From Vitrella brassicaformis (lineage: Eukaryota; Sar; Vitrellaceae), in contig CDMY01000153.1 in NCBI GenBank assembly GCA_001179505.1, positions 7,663 through 71,662 on the forward strand: a stretch of DNA of 64,000 nucleotides, written 5' to 3'. The notes under the pieces are model-generated. The model was not told the origin of the DNA and did no database searches. It saw only the letters and a program-made list of their open reading frames with translations. The translations under genes were made by a program, and so were the position numbers. Shown here in pieces: positions 37,684-49,355 of the stretch (positions are counted from its first letter, which is position 1; each line of letters begins with the position of its first letter).

Positions 37684-38100
37684 CCAGCTTTCGTGATACT
37701 ATGACTTAGTTTCAGAGACTGCTGCGCATGTATTTGTAACACTGTTTTCGTACTGCGTACTCTACGCACACCTCTGGCCACTAACAGTGTCCTTGTCAAA
37801 ATGCACACGAAAGCTTTCTGAGTCGATCATCCCCTATATGAATTCTCCGACCGGGGTTTTTTCCGCCTGGAATTCCGATGCGTGTAGGCAGCGTATGCGA
37901 GAGCTGTTTTGGTTAAGCAAAACTAGACAGTATGCTCTCGCTTCTGATGCCATCCACATGTCGTTCGGCAGCCGAACAAAGGAGGGAAAAAAGAAAACGA
38001 TTTATGGCAATCCCTTCCAGTTTCACGGATTTCCCAAACATCCCCTTTACTGTTTTACGAACACGCCTGCCCGAAGGGCAGGCACTGGCAGGCACTCCAC
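37684..38100. other. Spacer and unresolved 5' part of the NOP14 gene
   Basis: Downstream of the DDX23 stop, no frame here can be matched with confidence. An ATG at 37932 opens a frame containing FTVLRTRLPEGQALAGTPLA that runs to about 38186, which could be an early NOP14 exon, but I could not join it cleanly to the next exon. Confidence 0.4.
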
Positions 38101-40625
38101 TTGCCCGATGGTTCGGTGGCAATTTCCCCCATTCTGATGCATTCGAAGGTGGAGGTGCTCAAAGAGTTCAAAAGGGGGAAGAAGGATGATGGGTTTGGGG
38201 AAACGCGCAGAGTTTTTCAAAGGACCCGTTTGCTGAAGGGACGCCCCGGACTCCCAGCTGGTGTGCAGGAGGCGGAGGATCTCCTTTTCCCGGAGGAGAA
38301 GCAGGTGGGGAACTACAAGCCATCTTCTCTGTGCATTTGTAAACTTTTTCACTTTCTCACCAGAACGCAGAGGCACAGCAAGATGACGCCGTCCATTCAT
38401 TTGATCTGGAGTGGAAACAACTCTCACAAGACCTGGACTCTCATGACCAATGGGCTGGAAAGCGGAGGAAGACCTCCGTCGAGAATGCGCATCGTAATGG
38501 CTCAATAGAGCCAACCTGTCCTGGCTATGACCGGCTGACGAGAGAGCTGCTGTACGAGAAGAGGGCACCCGCCAGGGTGAGCGATCGACGGAGGCTACAC
38601 CTGTGATTCTGCACTGGTGGACGTCTTGCTCGTTCGCTTACTTGGTCTGCAGGAGAGGCTGAAGACTTCAGGAGAGCTGGCACGAGAACGATCGCTGCAG
38701 CTGGAACAACAATCCCGGCGCGCAGCTGCTGGGACCGAGGAGCCTCCGGATGACTACGTGAGCGACATGGAACACTTTCTCAGCACTCCGTCGGCCACTC
38801 ATGCAGCGCCTACCAGTCCGGACCTCCTTGGGACCGCAGCGGCTCGTCACCCATCGAGCCTGCAGATTGACGGTATGCCGGAGGACGATGCGGCGAGGCA
38901 GTTGGGAATGGCGGACCCCGAGATGGCCGAGATGCGCGGTGACGGAGAAGTCGCCGATTTACTCTCTTGCGGATACCCGACATCCGCCTGTAATGTTCAG
39001 CAAACTCTTTCGAATCGGTCTCTAAGTGAAGTGACGGCGTGTCTTCAGAGGTGATAATGCAGGGGGAAATGGACCAACAACGCGAATGCGTACGTTGTTT
39101 CACTCAGATTGATTCGGGGCTCGTCTCTGTTGACGGACAAGGCGGATGGGAAGAAAGCATTTCTTCAATCGTTGATTGAATCGATCATCGACGGCTGGGC
39201 TGCCTGTAAGTAAGGCCTTCTGATGACGCCGAAGCCGGTCTTACGCTGTCCTGCTTTGGCCTACTTGTGTGGTTTGCTTGACAGGTGGTAGCGCCGGCTG
39301 GTCGCAGAACCTCAAATCGTACCAGGTGGGTCGTTGATAGTCTCTGCTGTGTGCACAGATGCATCAACTGTTACGTGCTGCCTCTTTGTCAGGCGTCGCT
39401 GTGTGACCTTGCAGCGGAGCTTGGAAATGAAGCAGATGAGACCATCAGACATCTAATGCACGGGTGTGTGTCGTACGACATCCCTCCGGACGACTCGAGT
39501 GAGGCCAACCACACAACAAGATCGACAGGCGGCTTCCGGCTTTTGCGCCTGATAAAAGTCGTGGACGTACTGCTTGATCTTACCGGCGTCAGCGAAAAAG
39601 AGGCGAAGTACCGCGGTTCGCTACTCAGTTTGCAGATTGACGTGCTGGAGACCGCAGCATGGCGTCTGTTCGGGTGGACTAGCGATGATCCGCGAGGCAA
39701 CCTCGGCGTAGCACCATCCATTCGGCCTGCCAAACTGGCGTCCGCGCTGAGCATTTTGAGTCTCCTGTGCTCTCTGTTGAAGAGGAGTCGTCGTTGCAGC
39801 CCCCTCTTCTGCGCTCTCACCATGGCTACCGTCAGCATGCTTGCAGACAGAAGAAGATCCTCCCCTTCCGACGCAACTCTCTGTCAGCGCACCCACCACT
39901 TACAAGCCTTGCTGATCGAAGGCCTGGTAGACTATGTCAGCATGCTGGTAGGCAAGTATGGCAGGGAAGCAGGCAGGCAAGCCGACTACACCAACGCAAC
40001 ACCCACGCCTGCCTACACACCCAGCTGGCGTCTTTTACCTGTCCTGTCTGCAGCGCGCTGAGACAGGTGGCGGGGTGGCCGTAGATGCGCTCGTGGACCA
40101 CATTGTCATGGCGAGCCTCATGTGCGATCCGGATATGGTTGCTGGTGACCTTGCTGACAGTCTATCGTCGTGCCGACTGGAGGGCCAGGCGTTCCCCCTC
40201 TCACTCCAGTTCTCCAGGAAAAAAGGCATTCGCCTCCTGGACCCATCGTTCGGAGATCCTTCAGACACACATGGCACAATGCGCAGAGACGGCCGTCAGT
40301 CGGAGGTGGATTGGCTCAAGAGGCAGTCCAAGGCGGACAAGCGATTCCTCAATCGGAAGGTGAGTCGGAGGCGAGTCGTCACGAATACCGAGGCACGTTA
40401 TCCTCGATGATCGTTTCTGTGATACAGATTCGACGGGAGAGGGAGTTTTTGAGCGTTCTCTCGTCGAAGGCAGAGAAGAGGCGGCACAGCCACCTGGCGA
40501 AGAGGGAAAGATCAATTCATGCCGATTTGGAGAGGGAGAGAGGAATGGTAACGGCACTCAGGACAAGGGCCGTGGCCTTCAAGGGCGGCAGCGTCCACCA
40601 AAAGAAAAAGGGACGCAGTGCGTGA
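38101..40625 (+). CDS. NOP14: NOP14-like nucleolar small-subunit processome protein (5' end unresolved)
   Basis: Nop14 is a component of the SSU processome needed for 18S rRNA maturation and 40S assembly. Segments matching the family: EVLKEFKRGKKDDGFGETR, where Nop14 has its LLKEF/RFGE region; YDRLTRELLYEKRAPA followed across an intron by ERLKTSGELARERS, the D-R-L-K-T-x-E-E-L-A pattern; a long helical middle (LIRGSSLLTDKADGKKAFLQ, RLLRLIKVVDVLLDLTG); and the C-terminal FSRKKGIRLLDPSFGDP, WLKRQSKADKRFLNRKIRRE and KRRHSHLAKRER, the basic R-K tail. Stop at 40623-40625. About 8-9 exons. One intron (about 39950-40053) has CAGG repeats like the flanking regions, the others do not. The start codon is not identified. 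It ends 258 bp from the convergent plastid-protein gene. Confidence 0.8.
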
Positions 40626-40883
40626 AGGACCCGCGTGCCTGAGAACATGTGTACTGTGAATACATGCGGTGTCCAACCGCTGCAGTGCACGAGTTTAACA
40701 TCGAGGATGCACGGCATCGGCATATCATTTATCGACGCTTTCACCCACTCTCAGTCTGTGAAACTGTCATTAACCGTGTCTGCATATCTATATCTACACA
40801 CGCGCATTCACGCATGCTGAATCTGAGTAGATAATGACAGACGCATCGTCTCTCTCCGACAGATAATCAATCTACACAAGCTG

Positions 40884-41539
40884 CTACCACCCATCCACAT
40901 TCGCTTCCTTCGGTGTCTTCTTCTCGGCACTCGTCTTCGCCGTTGAAGGTGAGGAAGAGCGCTGCAAACAGAATGCGTGTGCGAGGGGAAATCTCTTTGC
41001 CGCGTCTCCCTTCCCCATCCCCCATCCTCACCGATGGGTCTTTCTTGGATACTTCAGTCACATCGATATCGAAGTCGGCAGCGATGTCTTCCTCCTGCTG
41101 TGGCGACATCTGCAATAGCGGGCTCAAACGCACGCACACACACACACGCACCTTCATGACATGGCCCATGAATGCATGACAGTCCCTCGCTCACCCATAC
41201 TGGAAGATTGCCTCCCCGCCTCTCCGCTTGCACTCCCTGCTCCTCTGTGAAGTAGCCCATTCCAAATCCCGTGGCAACGCCCAGCAGTGTCGCAGCCACC
41301 AGCACCCACGGGCTCTCTTCGAATGCTGCCAAGGGTAGAGTTGTTGCGGCGCTCTCAGCCACCGCCATCGAAGAACAGGGCTGTCTTGGCCTCAGCAACC
41401 TGCTTACTGCCCCTCCGGCCGGGCCTCGGCCTCGAGCAGTGAGAGGGACAGGCACAAATGCGGTGGTGGACGTACCCTCTGCTCTCAACCCGGAAGATCC
41501 CGCCAGGAAGACAGCCGTGACTACAGCAAACAGCGCCAT
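40884..41539 (-). CDS. Small plastid-directed single-pass membrane protein, function unknown
   Basis: Start ATG at 41539. Residues 1-20 (MALFAVVTAVFLAGSSGLRA) form a signal peptide. They are followed by GTSTTAFVPVPLTARGRG, an A-F-V-P junction and a basic, Ser/Thr/Pro-rich stretch typical of bipartite leaders that target complex red plastids. A single hydrophobic helix follows (WVLVAATLLGVATGFGMGYF, about residues 73-92). Three exons: the first ends NLPVW near 41201, then MSPQQEEDIAADFDIDVTEV, then SRSSSPSTAKTSAEKKTPKE with a TAG ending at 40884, all in phase 0. The mature protein would be about 100-110 residues: a helix with an acidic then Lys-rich tail. I do not recognise the family. A thylakoid or envelope membrane location is inferred. 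Confidence 0.7.
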
Positions 41540-41740
41540 TCTACCAACCTCAACTCAAAACTCTACACACCCAGAAAGGTTTCTGGCGATCGCCATCACG
41601 GTTTAGGCTTTAGGGCATAAAGTCCGCACGCAACGCATGTCTTGCCGTTTTCTTTGACGTTACGTCATGCGGAGGCGCTACCAGCGAATGAAGGTTTACA
41701 TGAATCAAGACATGCGTTGGCCGAAATAGTCGGACTCGAG

Positions 41741-44700
41741 CTACCGTCTTCGAGACCACTGCACACAGGCAGCAAAAGGGCCACCGTCCATCGGCATCAT
41801 GACGAGTTCACTTCTCACCTGTCGGGCTGCCGGAACGTCACCTTCATCGTCATCCATGTCGTCGTTGTTTTCACCTGCACAGAGACAACGACGACACACA
41901 AAAATACATCAACCGGCTCTTGACAATGGGTGCATGTCTGTCTGTCTGTTTGCATGTCTTGCAGGTGCTCATCACCTACTTATGTCGTCCAAGTCCTCCT
42001 CGTCCTCATCTCTTCGCCGCTTCTTGTTGTTCCACTCCGACAGCTTCGCCTTGGTTGGTTGTGATTGACCACACAAACCAAACCGACATTCATTCAAACA
42101 TTAATTGAATACACACGCGACCGATTTCATCCCCGTATCTTCTCCTCTCCTCTCCCTCCTGTGCCCTCTTCCGGCCTGGCTGCCTCTCCGCACAAGCTCA
42201 CCTGCCGTAGCTTCGGCTTGCTCTTGGCTTTGCCTGATGAACCAACGAAGAGAAAGGCATGAGGGTGGGAACATGCAGGGCATCCGTACGCACGTGTGTG
42301 CGTACGTGTTGCACACCTAACCTTTGGCTTTTGCTTTAGTCTTGCCCTTCGCTTTGGCTTTGGCTTTGGTCTTAGGCCGTGCGACGTGCTCACCATCGTC
42401 ATCATCATCGGCCTCCTGATCGATGTCCATGCCACCCCGCGGGGCCGCTCCGGAACTCGACTGATCATCCGCAGCCGCACCAACCCCCTGATCCATCCAT
42501 CCATCCATAGACACAATGAGTGACGTGTGCAAGCATGCAAATACATGGTTTGCTGTGTGTGCTGGCTGCGCGGCGTCTGTCGACCTACCTGTTGTTGGTC
42601 ATTGCCGCCGACTCTGTCTGCCCTGACTTTCTGCGCATGTTGCTTGGCGAGCTGTATGATGTCGTCCCGCACCTTCTGAGCATCGGTGCTGAGCTGAGGC
42701 CTAACAAAGAGCAGGAGGAGGACAGGAGATACACACACACAGTCACACATACATAAATAGATACACACCCTTCCGTCTGCAGGCCGGCAGGCAGGTGGGC
42801 ATTGCTTACTTGATTTGTGATCGCGTTTTGTCGAGCATAATCCCCACGAACTTGTCAATTGCCGAAGTCTCCTGCAGCCAGCGGCACGGCACAGCAGGGA
42901 CGCGGATGCACGTACGAGCCCACGCAGGCGTCACTCCCTCACTGCCTGCCTGTCTGTCTGTCACTCACCATCTTGAGGACGTAGTCTTGAATGGCGAGAT
43001 TCAGCTGAGGCTCCGACAGGATATCCAGGAAGCCCTCCTTCTCAATGTATGTGAAGATCTGACAGTCAATTGACGAGCCAGCCAGCCCAGCCAGCGATGG
43101 ATGCGATGGATGCGCAGACAGAGAAATCAATCATGCAGCCACCCACCCAGCCAGCCAGTCTCCTGGCCCCATGCATTCATTTATTTGTATGTGTTGTGTG
43201 TCCTGAATGAATGGGTGGGAAGGCGGCCAGCCAGCCAGCCAGCGTGCGTACTATGTCTTGTATTTCCTTTCCATCGGCATCCTCCGTGTCTTCGATGACC
43301 AAGTTGGGGATGGCCTTGTTACGACGAGCACGCACGGTAGACGAAGCCGCGTCCCTGGGCACCAGCACACACAGACACACCGCCAGACAGCCATAGAGTG
43401 TCTCCAGTATGCAAACATGCACACTTCCAACCGACGTGGGTGGAGTGCGTTGCGTTGCGTCGCCTCGCCTCGCGTACTGACTTGTTGGCGCGTCGGCTCT
43501 TGTGGAAGAGAAGTATGTCGTCAGGATTCGCAACCTTGCCTGTGGGCCCCAGTCCACCCGACCAACACGACAGAATGCATGACATACATATGTAGGTTGA
43601 TTGGCTGGTTGATCTCATCCGTAGGTAGGTGTACTTTACTTACTGTACAGGCCAGTCCTATCGGTAGGTAGATATCTATCTGAGTGTAAGTCAACAACTC
43701 ACCGACGAACTGCTGTCCAAATCGCTGATTGCTGATGGTTGGGTACCCAGAGTGCTCCACCTTCAACCTGCAGCCAGCCAGACAGCCAGACAGCCAGACA
43801 GCCACATGGAAACACACATCATACACACATGTGACATGCGTCCGTGCGTGTTTGGGTTCAGAGGTGGGCACCGCATGCATGCCTGCCTGCCTACGATGAT
43901 AGGTGGTTTATGTGTGTACCCACCGTATCAGAGGCAGCATCGGATCACGGGCCTCCCCACCTGCTGGTATGTGCCACGATGATGCGTGGGAGACAACGAC
44001 CATGCTCAGCTGTCCGCCCGTTTGCGTGTGGGTGCGTACTGAACAGGTGTGTGTGTGTTACCTACCGACCTGGCTCTTCATCTTGATCCTCCTGTTGCCT
44101 CTTGTGGGTCCTCTCGATAAGTGCCTCAACCGTCTGACGAATGGACCCACGCACCGCACCAAAGCACCCAAGCACCAAGAAACGAACCGAGCCGTACGCA
44201 GGTCACACGTTGGTCGGTTGCTGTTTGGCCTGCCTGCCTGGCTGAGCAGTGCTATGATTCCCTCCTCGTCAGATGGGTCCAATTCACCCTCGTCACTCAG
44301 AGACACCTGACCGGTCGGTGCGACACACATGTACAGGCACATGGATACGTACGTACGTACGTACGTACGTAGATATGTGCGCTCATATGTGTGCTAATTA
44401 TACGTGTGCTTATATGTGTGTGCTTATATGTGTGTGCTTATATGTGTGTGTACATATGTGGGTGGGTGGGTGGGTGTGCGAATGTTGAGGCCTGCCTGCC
44501 TGTGTTCCCCTCCCTCTCTTCTTCCCCCTTTCTCTGTGCGTGTCGGTGCGTGTGTGTGGATGTATGTGATGTGATGTGATGTCGCACCTCCTGGAATTCG
44601 AATGGCCGGACTGTCTTGAGGCGCTTGGGGACCACACGGAAATTCTCACCGCTGCGCCATGGGTCGATCGACGTGCACACACATTGGTTGGATTGGTGCA

Positions 44701-46576
44701 GTGTGTGTGGACTCGATGCGTGTACCCTCCACCCAGCCACCCACCTGATTTCTAGTATGGCCACATGTTTGGGTAGGGCTTCTCCTGCGGCCAGGGAGGT
44801 GGCGACAGACGAACCAGGCTGGACCACGTGGAAGTGAGACTGGTGGATGGATGGACGGACGGACGCACGGGGGACAGGCAGGCAGGCAGACAGACAGACA
44901 AACACGAGGGAAACAGACTAGTTAGTCGTCTGATGGGTGGCGGATGGGCTGACCCTGACTGCCTCACTGACCTGTGCAGAGTCGACAGGATCAATAAGGC
45001 AGTCGTGCTCGTGACACTGCACACATGTACGTACGTAGATGCAGGGGGAAGGGAAGGGCTATGCATGGCGGAATTGCAGGACGGGTCCGCTTGATTTGGC
45101 AGGCCAGCCAGCTTACCCATATCACGAGATCCAAAAACTGTGGCAATTGGGCTTCGTGAATGCAGTTTTTTGACGTGGATCCGCCCCCATGACCCTTGTA
45201 CCTGCACCACACAGATTCACCAAGCAAGTGAGCCTCGATACGACGCCATATGGATTCCTCTACTCGATCCCGTGTGTGTCGCTACTGTTTATTGTCCTGT
45301 CTATTGTCCGGTTTGTTGTCCTGTCTGTCTGTCTGTATCCTCCCTCTGTCCCCGTGTCTGTGTCTGTGTCTGTGACCTGTTTTGATGGATGACCATGAGG
45401 TTGAACCACTCGCTTGCACCAGGCTCCTGGCCATCAGACGACCCATCCACACCTGTGCACCAAGGCGATCGCCATCAAACACACAGTATTGCGTTTTCGA
45501 TCAGTGTGTGAGTGCATCGGTTATGGGTTGCTCTGACGGCCCAGCCCGCGGCGCCCCTAGGCTGACCCAGCCGTATGGCTCACCCATGTCATTATCGACC
45601 GCCACACTCCTCTTCGGCACATGAAACTTGACCTGTGACACACACACACACAGAGTAGATACCATACCACAGAGAGGGGAAATATGGGGGCTCCCTACTG
45701 CACTGCCTCCCTCCGTCCGTGCGTCCCTCCCTTCTCCCCTCCCTCCCTCCCTCCTCCCCTACCTGGACATTGCTGAACGCCCGGTGCAGTCGCTCGTCGC
45801 GGATGTTGCCCAGCCCGTAGAGAGCCACCTTGGTCTGGCCCTTGCGCAGCAGGACTGGATACACATTGATGTTGTCCAGGTCTTCGCTCTTGCCGAAGTA
45901 ATTCACCTGACACCCACACAGGCCCCGCACCGCACCCAGACGGGCACGACACACATAGAAAAGGCGTGGCGTGAATGAATGCCACGCACGACAGCCAGCA
46001 TACATACATACGATACATAGATGGATGGATGGATGGCTCTCTTACAAGTGAGGCCGTGCTGAGAAGGTCGAGTGCTGAAAGGTTGTTGTCGCCCGAAGGA
46101 TCGTCTGACCGAAGTGACACACCGACCGACCGACCGACCAAGGCGCACACGCAACAAACGACAAACAACAGAACACCATGTTTCTGGATAGACGAGTACA
46201 TACATACATACATACAGGATATGGACATGTGCAAGATGATAGATTGAGCCGAACCTGCCTGACAGGGCTGGGGGGGNNNNNNNNNNNNNNNNNNNNNNNN
46301 NNNNNNNNNNNNNNNNNNNNNNNNNNNNNNNNNNNNNNNNNNNNNNNNNNNNNNNNNNNNNNNNNNNNNNNNNNNNNNNNNNNNNNNNNNNNNNNNNNNN
46401 NNNNNNNNNNNNNNNNNNNNNNNNNNNNNNNNNNNNNNNNNNNNNNNNNNNNNNNNNNNNNNNNNNNNNNNNNNNNNNNNNNNNNNNNNNNNNNNNNNNN
46501 NNNNNNNNNNNNNNNNNNNNNNNNNNNNNNNNNNNNNNNNNNNNNNNNNNNNNNNNNNNNNNNNNNNNNNNNNNNN

Positions 46577-46612
<36 letters not shown>

Positions 46613-47302
46613 CTGCCACCTGCCTGCCTGGGTGCCTGGCTACGTCCCGTATGTATGTGTATATGTATGCGCGAGTGAGTGACTGAGCGGTAGCGTCTGT
46701 CTGTCTGTCTGTCTGCACTCCGTGCATCCAGACGCACACACACCCACACACACACAAATTCATACATCCATACATCCATACCGTGGTTTCCATGTACGAT
46801 GAATACGGGTGTTTCGATGTTGAGGTTGGGGTCCTCGTGTGTGACTTGGCCGGTGGGGAAGACCCGGCGGTCGTCCGAGTTGAGCACCTCGAAATACACA
46901 CCGCCCTCACCCACAGTGTACTTCCGCAGCAACGACGACACGCGATTCCTACAGGTGGGTGGGTAGGTGGGAGTAGCAGTCACACACACACACACGCACA
47001 CACGCACACCGCAATCAAACAGAGTGCATCCATCCATCATCACTCTGTCTGTCTGCCTGTCTGTGTCTGTGTTTCGTCTTCTTCCAAGTGAGTGATTACA
47101 TGCATGGTCGTGAGGGTTTGTTTTCGTCGTAGAGGTCTCCGCCGTGTAGGACGAAGTCCACGTCCTCATTTTTGCCTATCTGGAGGATCTCCTCGAGCGT
47201 CACGAACGAGTCGTCGCCCCGGATCTTGTCACGCTCCTTGTACCCCACGTGCGTGTCAGTTGCTACCAGAATACGCAACAGATCGGCCGCTCCGCCTGCC
47301 AT
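41741..47302 (-). CDS. MRE11: MRE11 double-strand-break repair nuclease
   Basis: Mn-dependent 3'-5' exonuclease/endonuclease of the MRE11-RAD50-NBS1 complex; nuclear, DNA-break repair and meiosis. Start ATG at 47302 (MAGGAADLLRILVATDTHVG). Phosphoesterase motifs in order: D-x-H in ATDTHVGYKERD, GGDLYDENKPSR, HGNHDDPSG (joined across the intron that contains the assembly gap), VIHQNRYKG, HEHDCLIDP and QPGSSVATSL. Between them are LLRKYTVGEGGVYFEVLNSD, LNIETPVFIVHGNH, and VNYFGKSEDLDNINVYPVLL with KVALYGLGNIRDERL. C-terminal to the nuclease: FRVVPKRLKTVRPFEF, HSGYPTISNQRFGQQFVG, VANPDDILLFHKSRRANK (the V-A-N-P-x-D-I-x-x-F motif) and a helical region. The tail is unusual: repeated KAKAKGKTKAKAK-type Lys/Ala sequence, then DEDEEDLDDISENNDDMDDD. 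The exact stop (about 41741) is tentative. At least 15 exons, with introns rich in microsatellites. Confidence 0.94.
46277..46576. other. Assembly gap of 300 N inside an MRE11 intron
   Basis: Exactly 300 N. They are followed by a run of 36 G (46577-46612) and preceded by GGGGGG. On the MRE11 coding strand this is a poly(C) tract. The flanking exons join as HGNH|DDPSG, so no coding sequence is lost. Confidence 0.95.
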
Positions 47303-47787
47303 ACCAACTTCACAGAATGATTTGCGAGCTTGACAGTTCTCCTGGCCGCTGGCCCGGAACTGAATTCATTCGAATGCTCGGTAGTGTAGTGTATGTAATT
47401 CACTGCATTGATTCTGTGTGTCTGCTGCATGTACGTACGTACGTCGCTGCATGCGGCCGGGGGTCCGGCTCTGTCCTCTCTCTGCGGCACTCACTGACTG
47501 CATCCATGGTAGGAATGGAATGCACCTCCCTCCATCAACCACGCAACCACGCACACATGCAAGGCTTGGCGGATCCAGGCATCAACCAATCGACTCATCC
47601 ATACACACGTCCATCAATCCACGAGCAAAGAGGTCGGCGTGCCCTCTGCAAGGCAAGAGACAGACAGACGGTACACATGGTCCATCCACTGGAGTGGATA
47701 TGTATGTGTGTACAAGTGTGTGTGTGTAGATGAAGGCGCCCCACCTTATTGATTGATTCATCCATGTGCAGGCAGGCAGCAGGCAGG
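47303..47787. other. Tandem intergenic region upstream of MRE11
   Basis: 485 bp between the alveolin stop and the MRE11 start (both -). Contains GTACGTACGTAC and CATCCATC repeats. It presumably carries the MRE11 promoter and has no coding character. Confidence 0.5.
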
Positions 47788-49324
47788 CTAGACGAGCGCT
47801 GGAGCCTCATTCCTCGCGTTCAGATCCACAAACTGACACACAAACACAGACAGACACACAGACAGACAGACAAACAGACAAACAGACAACAGAGACAGCC
47901 AAAACACGACACATAGATAGATAGATACATCCATCGACGGATAGATAGATACATGAATGAATGCAATGCAATGCATGCATGAGTCAGGCCTACGTGTGAG
48001 AAAGGCATGAGTCCGAGTCTGGTTTGGATCATGAGGTCGGGGGCGGGGCCGGTGGGGACAGGACGGGGGATCTTACGCGGCACCTTCACAGGCACGTGCA
48101 CGTCCTTGAACACAGGAACCTTCACTCAACAAAGATACAAACAGACAACCAAGGGAGGGAGGCAATGCACACCAACATCACACCACACCACTAGCTACCA
48201 CACGGCCCGCCTGACTAGTTTGCTCACTGACTGACTGACTGACTGACCGGGACTTCGATAGTCTTCTGAGCGACGGGAGCGCCAGTCATGGGCACAAACA
48301 CGGGCACCTCCTTATACCTTGACAAATATTTATTTACCCACAGAAGCGCACCACACATTTGTGGCCACACAACCAACCCACGACACAAGCGGGGTGCCGT
48401 GCTGTGCTGTGCTGTGCTGTGGCCGTAATTGATCATCGTGGGCATTTAACCAATCATGGATTTCCTTACTTTGGGACGATCTTGGGGATCTTGACGTGCT
48501 GGATGATATCGCCCGGCCCCGGCTCGCCGCCCTGAACCACCTCAGGCTCCGGCAGCCCCCGCCTGCATAGCATACATACATCATGCATGACACACAACAG
48601 GACCCAACACAGTGGCAGCTCGGGTGTGTGTGTAAATGTGTGATTGATGGATTGCCTGGCTGAATGAGTGAGTGTTTGATTCCTCACTCAGCGGCTCCTT
48701 CAGTGGGTACGTGTCGGTACTGCGGGACGGGCTGGGGGACGGGCTTGGGGATCTCCTTGTACTGAGGCACCGGAATCTCAACGATCTTCTCAACGTACTG
48801 ATGGATGGAGAAAGGAGAGGAAGCAAATGCACACGTACGTACGCCACACCACACCCATACCAATACAGCAAGCAAACCAACATGGATGGCATCCGTTGGC
48901 TGGCTGTCTCTTTGTGTGCATTGCATTCGTGGATCTGTCTGTCTGTCTGTCTTGCGTACACATACATACACATGCGTTGCTTGGCCATGTATTTATATAT
49001 GTACATCTGTGTAGGTGTGTAGGTGCCCCACCTGTATTTGTGGGACCTCGACGATCTTTTCGACGGGCACGTGTCGTGGGACGATCTGTGGGACGGGAAT
49101 GTCCTTGTACACATACTGCACCTCGGGCTGCGGCACCGGCTCCACCTTCTCCAACTGCACACACACACGCACACACACACACACACACACAGACAGCCAC
49201 AAACCATGCAGGCGAGGGATGAGGAGAGACACGCGAGTGCAACTGCCTGTGCTGCCTGACAGCAGGCGGGGGCGGGGAGGGGCGTGAATGCAAGCTTCTC
49301 CCTTCCTCCCTCCCTCCCTCCTGC

Positions 49325-49355
<31 letters not shown>

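Noticed and set aside
22411-40640. Repeat-poor block as a bacterial contaminant or horizontally acquired island
   Set aside because: All its genes contain GT-AG introns and encode nuclear eukaryotic functions (Prp28, PABPN1, NOP14, POLRMT). A misjoin between eukaryotic sequences remains possible, but not a bacterial origin.
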